In this document: piece by piece, positions 59,978-64,000 of the stretch | Position numbering within the stretch: position 1 is the first letter of the stretch | How the letters are laid out: every line of letters starts with the position of its first letter | From: Merluccius polli | Lineage: Eukaryota > Chordata > Actinopteri > Gadiformes > Merlucciidae | Direction of reading: 5' to 3' | Length of the DNA stretch: 64,000 nucleotides | NCBI GenBank assembly: GCA_030340625.1 | Contig: JAOPHQ010002039.1 | Span: forward strand, 62,001 to 126,000 | The notes under the pieces: generated by a model | What the model was told of the DNA's origin: nothing | The model's database searches: none | Seen by the model: the letters and a program-made list of their open reading frames with translations, nothing else | Position numbers and translations under genes: made by a program

Positions 59978-60438
59978 CTATATTTAGACAATGTCCCGCC
60001 TCAGGTGTGGGTACCTCGAACTTTCCCACACCTTACATATGCCCCGTCTTGGACGCCTAACTCTATGAACCTACGACGACACGCCTTATACGTAGATGTT
60101 TCAAACCGCACTATTTTTAGACAATGTCATGCCTCAGGTGTGGATGCCTCGAATTTTCCCACACCTTACATATGCCCCGTCTTGGAAGCCTAACCCTATG
60201 AACCTACGACGACACGCCTTATACACTATATTTAGACAATGTCACGCCTCAGGTGTGGATGCCTCGAATTTTCCCACACTTTACATATGCCCCGTCTTGG
60301 ACGCCTAGCCCTATGAACCTACGACGACACGCCTTATGCGTAGATGTTTCGAACCGCACTATATTTAGACAATGTCACGCCTCAGGTGTGGATGCCTCGA
60401 ATTTTCCGACACCTTACATATGCCCCGTCTTGGACGCC
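59978..60438. repeat. ~131-bp tandem repeat, about 3.6 copies
   Basis: Units start TATATTTAGACAATGTC near 59979, 60110, 60228 and 60359. Each contains GCCTCAGGTGTGG, CTTACATATGCCCCGTCTTGG and CCTACGACGACACGCC. One unit lacks about 12 bp. Derived ORFs are repeat artefacts. Confidence 0.85.
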
Positions 60439-60955
60439 AGGGGAGGAGACCATCCCGGCCTTCATTCCTCGTCAATTGAGTATACCTCAGTGTGGTAGGA
60501 CTGTGACAACTTCACACCTTACCATATGACTTAGGACTTTGAAACTGACACTGACTATCTGACTAAAGCTGACTAACGGACGACAACTAACTAAACTGGA
60601 ACTTGAGTGGATCAAGGAACCCTGAACTTTATTAATCCTAATTCCATAACAAAGACAATTCTTTGTGGATTTGAATTGTGTTGATATTATATTTCTCAGG
60701 TGTTTTATGTTAATTTGTACCCTAAACACTGTGAAACTTGTGAAACTCATTCCAAAGTCCTGGTTTAGAAAGGAACTTTTGTTATTTTTTCATTGTACAA
60801 CTTTCAATATATTCACAATTGAAGTTGAAGTGCTCTGTGATTCCAGTTGCTTATTGTGTCTGTCATTCTCTTTCAACTCCTCCTAAGAACCTAGACACTG
60901 GTCCTAAAGGTAATTGAATATTCTGATAACTACACGTGGGTTACAGACATAATTG
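60439..60955 (+). mobile_element. probable 5' LTR of Ty3/gypsy element
   Basis: Upstream of the primer-binding site and gag. A possible LTR runs from TGTGACAACTTC (about 60499) to GTGGGTTACA (about 60945); boundaries cannot be fixed because the 3' LTR lies outside the window. Confidence 0.5.
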
Positions 60956-60973
60956 TGGTGAGCCAGCCAGGAG
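60956..60973 (+). promoter_or_regulatory. primer-binding site, tRNA-Arg-like
   Basis: TGGTGAGCCAGCCAGGAG begins with TGG (complement of CCA). From memory of vertebrate tRNA-Arg(ACG), whose 3' end is CTCCTGGCTGGCTCG plus CCA, it pairs over 17 of 18 positions. Position between putative LTR and gag fits. Confidence 0.55.
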
Positions 60974-61122
60974 GAGTTAATTTGTAAGAAATTAATGTGG
61001 ACATTCTTTGAGTAGCTGGAGCAACAGAGGGTTGATTTAACATTCATTTATTTTGAGTTTGTAGTAATTCGCTTTCATTTTCTACCTGAAAGGAATTTCT
61101 GGTGCATTAACCTAAAAGAAAA

Positions 61123-62837
61123 ATGGAAGTTGTAAAATTACAGAACATTAAGGTTCAAAATGCTGTTTTAGTTAGTGGACTAACTCACAGTGAAATAGAC
61201 AATGAAGTTTTTGACTTCCTGAAACAGTTTGGGTCCGTAGCTAGGTTAGTTGAAGTGCCTTCTGCGGATAAAGAAGTGAAAGTTATCGTTGAGTTCCAAC
61301 ATGAAGCTACAGTCAAAGAGCTAGAGAAACAACACCTACCTCTCCATAGAGCGTTGCACTGCAAACCCGCAGGTTGTTCACCACGTTCAAAGCCTAGGGA
61401 GTGTTTATAGTAGTGAAGTTAGTGCTTCTGCAACAGTAGCTTACCTGACTGAGCTGAAAGATCTAGCACAGAGGAGTAGCAAATCATTTGAAGACATTTT
61501 GAGAGAGGAGTTGGCTAGGATAGGAGAGTCAGTGGGAAGAGAGACCCAAGTTAATGATACTGAAACTCCTGCAGAACCAGCACCAACACCTCTCACAGAC
61601 GAACCACAAGTTATGCCACCCATCTCTGATGAAGACGCAAGCTCAGTTATCATCACACCCCAGATTGCTGAGGCTGTCATAGAGATTACTTCCCATGAAG
61701 ATGGAAAAATGCATTCCCCCCAACCCCCAGCAGAACTACACAGCACGCCTGAGGTGCAGCGTGTCATTGTGGAGCACATAGTTAGAAGCAATGAGATGGC
61801 TTCTCACTCCAACTTGTCATACAAGCTGAAACCTTTCTCAGGGAGAGTTCCCCACCCAGCTTTTGAAGTTGATTATGATGCTTGGCGCAGCAGTGTGGAA
61901 TTTTGCTTGAATGATCCTGTGATTTCAGATACCCAGGTTGTGAGGAAGATTGTTGAGAGCCTCTCATCCCCAGCAGCGAACATAGTGAAATCACTAGGTC
62001 CAAAAGCCACTCCTAAGGCTTTTCTTAAACTGCTTGACTCAGCCTATGCAGCAGTGGAAGATGGTGATGAGCTCTTTGCTCGCTTCTTGAACACCAACCA
62101 GAATGTTGGCGAGAAAGCTTCTGATTACTTGCAGAGACTACACACCACTTTGAGCTCAGTCATAAGCAGAGAAGGGATTGTTCCCAATGATGCTGACAAA
62201 CAACTTCTCAGACAGTTCTGTCGTGGCTGCTGGGATAGCCCATTGCTAATGAGTCTCCAGCTTGAACAACGTAAAACTGATCCCCCATCTTTTCCTGAGT
62301 TTCTTCTTCTACTCCGTACTGAAGAGGATAAGCAGGCAAGCAAAGCAACGAGAATGAAACAACATCTAGGGATCACTAAAACCAGAGCTCTTTCACACAT
62401 GCAGACCACATTAATGTCAAGCATGGACAGTTTTGATACTACCTCAGATCCCGATAGTGTTTCCTCTGCTGCCCATAATGACCTCAAGAAGGAGATTGCA
62501 GATCTTCGTGCTCAAATAGCACAACTCAAAGCTTGCAGCATTGAGAAACCTGTAAAAAAAGGCATCAAAAGAAACCAAGAAACAACTGCAAAAGACACAA
62601 AATGAATCAGCAATGAAAGAGATTAAACCAGAAAGGAAAGAAATGAAACAAATCACGGCAATGTTGCATAAACCCAAGCCATGGTATTGCTTCAGATGCG
62701 GTGAAGATGCTCACATTGCTTCTAGCTGCAATAATGACCCAAATCCTGTGTTGGTAGTGGCTAAAAGGAGAGCACTCAGAGAAAAGCAGCAGGTGTGGGA
62801 AATCTCCAACACACCTGACGTATCTGATTTAAACTAG
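61123..62837 (+). pseudogene. gag: Ty3/gypsy gag with two frame breaks
   Basis: The ATG at 61123 opens a PNMA-like N-terminal region (VLVSGLTHSEIDNEVFDFLK, FGSVARLVEVP). A frame change at about 61345-61372 shifts into the frame ending at 62605, which holds the capsid domain (YKLKPFSGRVPHPAFEVDYD, AWRSSVEFCL, KASDYLQRL, LLRQFCRGC). A second change at an A7 run (62554-62560) shifts to the frame ending at 62837, with a CCHC knuckle (CFRCGEDAHIASSC). Gag forms the retrotransposon particle and binds its RNA. Each break is a single-base indel, so the copy is either recently decayed or carries assembly errors. It ends at TAG right after a slippery heptamer. Confidence 0.85.
62828..62834 (+). promoter_or_regulatory. 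-1 ribosomal frameshift slippery heptamer TTTAAAC
   Basis: In the gag frame the codons are GAT TTA AAC TAG, so T TTA AAC is a canonical X XXY YYZ site directly before the gag stop. The -1 frame continues LVQASVEGQTEAKD and reaches the protease without a stop. A downstream pseudoknot was not assessed. Confidence 0.7.
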
Positions 62838-64000
62838 TTCAAGCTTCTGTTGAGGGACAAACAGAAGCTAAGGATGGATCACGTCCCGCCTTTGCAAAAA
62901 CTAAGAAGGCCCTAAGCTTACATACTGGTGCTAACGGTAACAGAAAACTCCCTAGCCGACTTGTGGGGAAAAAATGTACAACCAGAGTAGTTGTCGATGG
63001 AGTGGACTGCAACTGTCTCCTCGATACAGGCTCACAAGTCACGACGATAGCCGTGACCTTCTACCAAGATCACTTATCTGAACAACCCATTAAGCCCATC
63101 TCTGACCTCCTTGAAGTCGAGGGAGCAAATGGCCAGAATGTCCCATATCTAGGATATGTGGAAACCAACATCAGGTTTCCCAAAGACTTTCTTGAGACTG
63201 AACCTGAAATAGCCACCTTAGCACTAATTGTGCCTTACCTTCGTTCAAATAGTGATATTCCACTGCTTATCGGCACAAACACTCTTGACCCCTTATATGA
63301 GCAGCATGGTGAGGAGCCCATGTCTCGTTGGAAGTCCCTTCCTTATGGCTATCAACAGGTTTTGAAAACACTTGAAGTCAGGAAAAAAACAAACAGACAG
63401 TGGGAAAATAGGCCTGGCGACACTTAAAGGACGGACCCAGGAAGTCCTTCCAGCAAATCAGAAGGTGCTGCTTCATGGTTTTGTGTGTGCCAAACAAGCA
63501 GAATCTGAACAATGGGCACTTATTGAGCAACCAACTAGCTCCTCTTTACCTGGTGGTGTCTTTGTAGATTGCTGCCTTATCACTTTGCCAAAGAATGGTC
63601 CCTACAAAGTTCCCGTACTACTCAGAAATGAGACAAATCATGACATCACACTGCCCACAAACTGTGTGATAGCAGAGCTAGTTGCTCCTGATCGTGTCAT
63701 TCCAAATCCTATGCCAGAAGAGAAAAGTGGCCCAAAAATCTATGCTAACTGCTCTGCTCAGCAGCATACAACAGACACAAAACCTACCCTGAGTTTTGAC
63801 TTTGGCAGCTCACCTCTCTCTGAAGAGTGGAAACAAAGAATCACTCAAAAGTTAAACTCTTTCTCTGATGTATTCTCACATCATGACCTCGACTTTGGTC
63901 ATGCGACCAAGATTCAACATCGTATCAAGCTTAAAGATGAGACCCCATACAAACAGAGATCTCGGCCCATTCACCCTCGTGATTTTGAAGCAGTCAAAAA
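62834..64000 (+). pseudogene. pol: Ty3/gypsy pol: protease and start of reverse transcriptase
   Basis: After the -1 shift the frame runs through VVVDGVDCNCLLDTGSQVT, an aspartic protease with the DTG catalytic triad, then IPLLIGTNTLD. A one-base change near the A7 run at 63383-63389 moves the rest into another frame: GLATLKGRTQEVL, then SFSDVFSHHDLDFG, HRIKLKDETPYKQRSRPI and HPRDFE. That is the N-terminus of a Ty3/gypsy-type reverse transcriptase. The frame runs off the window end. Protease processes Gag-Pol; reverse transcriptase copies the RNA. The order gag-pro-RT fits Ty3/gypsy (Metaviridae). The rest (RNase H, integrase, 3' LTR) lies outside. Confidence 0.88.

Noticed and set aside
59690..60529. 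plus ORFs with His/Thr-rich and ICPVLDA repeats
   Set aside because: Artefacts of CA-rich and 131-bp tandem repeats.

Overview
The window reads as teleost fish chromosomal DNA. It holds the 3' half of one conserved host gene (tmem106b, lysosomal type II membrane protein) followed by about 55 kb of nested mobile elements. Fish origin is supported by the spliced tmem106b exons, fish-type tRNA SINEs, L2/Rex-like LINE pieces, a Helentron-type Helitron, a Kolobok DNA transposon, an env-bearing retrovirus remnant and a Ty3/gypsy element. No bacterial genes, CRISPR arrays or bona fide tRNA/rRNA genes were seen.

Layout: 1-1.5 kb LINE endonuclease fragment and dispersed repeats; 1.6-7.5 kb tmem106b exons and 3' UTR, with a SINE and nested MITEs in introns; 9.4-11.0 kb L2/Rex-like LINE 3' end split by a solo LTR; 12.4-14.1 kb non-autonomous Helitron-like element (HINE) with ~177-bp internal repeats; 14.7-26.3 kb the main coding system, on the minus strand; 23.2-41.9 kb a 9.37-kb direct tandem duplication that begins inside one of its exons; 42.0-44.1 kb a complete HINE; 45.0-50.5 kb a complete Kolobok with TTAA target duplication; 52.4-58.4 kb a minus-strand, internally deleted endogenous retrovirus; 58.7-60.4 kb simple and tandem repeats; 60.5-64 kb the 5' part of a Ty3/gypsy element running off the window.

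The most interesting system is the minus-strand Helitron gene. I could chain nine small phase-compatible exons (24598 to 22527), encoding an SGNH/GDSL-esterase-like domain, in frame into the exon at 22375. That exon carries a 14-residue Cys-containing repeat array and a C76-like cysteine-protease-like fold with a degenerate Asp-x-His. Its stop overlaps (ATGA) the start of a 2168-codon ORF with a second C76-like domain (C85, D217, H219), an OTU domain (D394, C397, H502), a Lys-rich repeat, a HUH Rep, a PIF1/RecD-like helicase and an APE-type endonuclease. A TATA promoter and a non-coding first exon lie at about 26.3 kb. A second small coiled-coil gene upstream (28668-27763) has a similar promoter and first-exon layout, suggesting co-regulated cargo.

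The Kolobok element carries two convergent genes: a THAP/DDE transposase (one frameshift) and a three-exon P2RX7-C-terminal-domain-like gene. The retrovirus and Ty3/gypsy copies are broken by indels. The Ty3/gypsy copy keeps a canonical -1 slippery heptamer at the gag-pro junction and a primer-binding site resembling the 3' end of tRNA-Arg. All identifications come from reading motifs and splice signals by eye; none has been tested by a database search.
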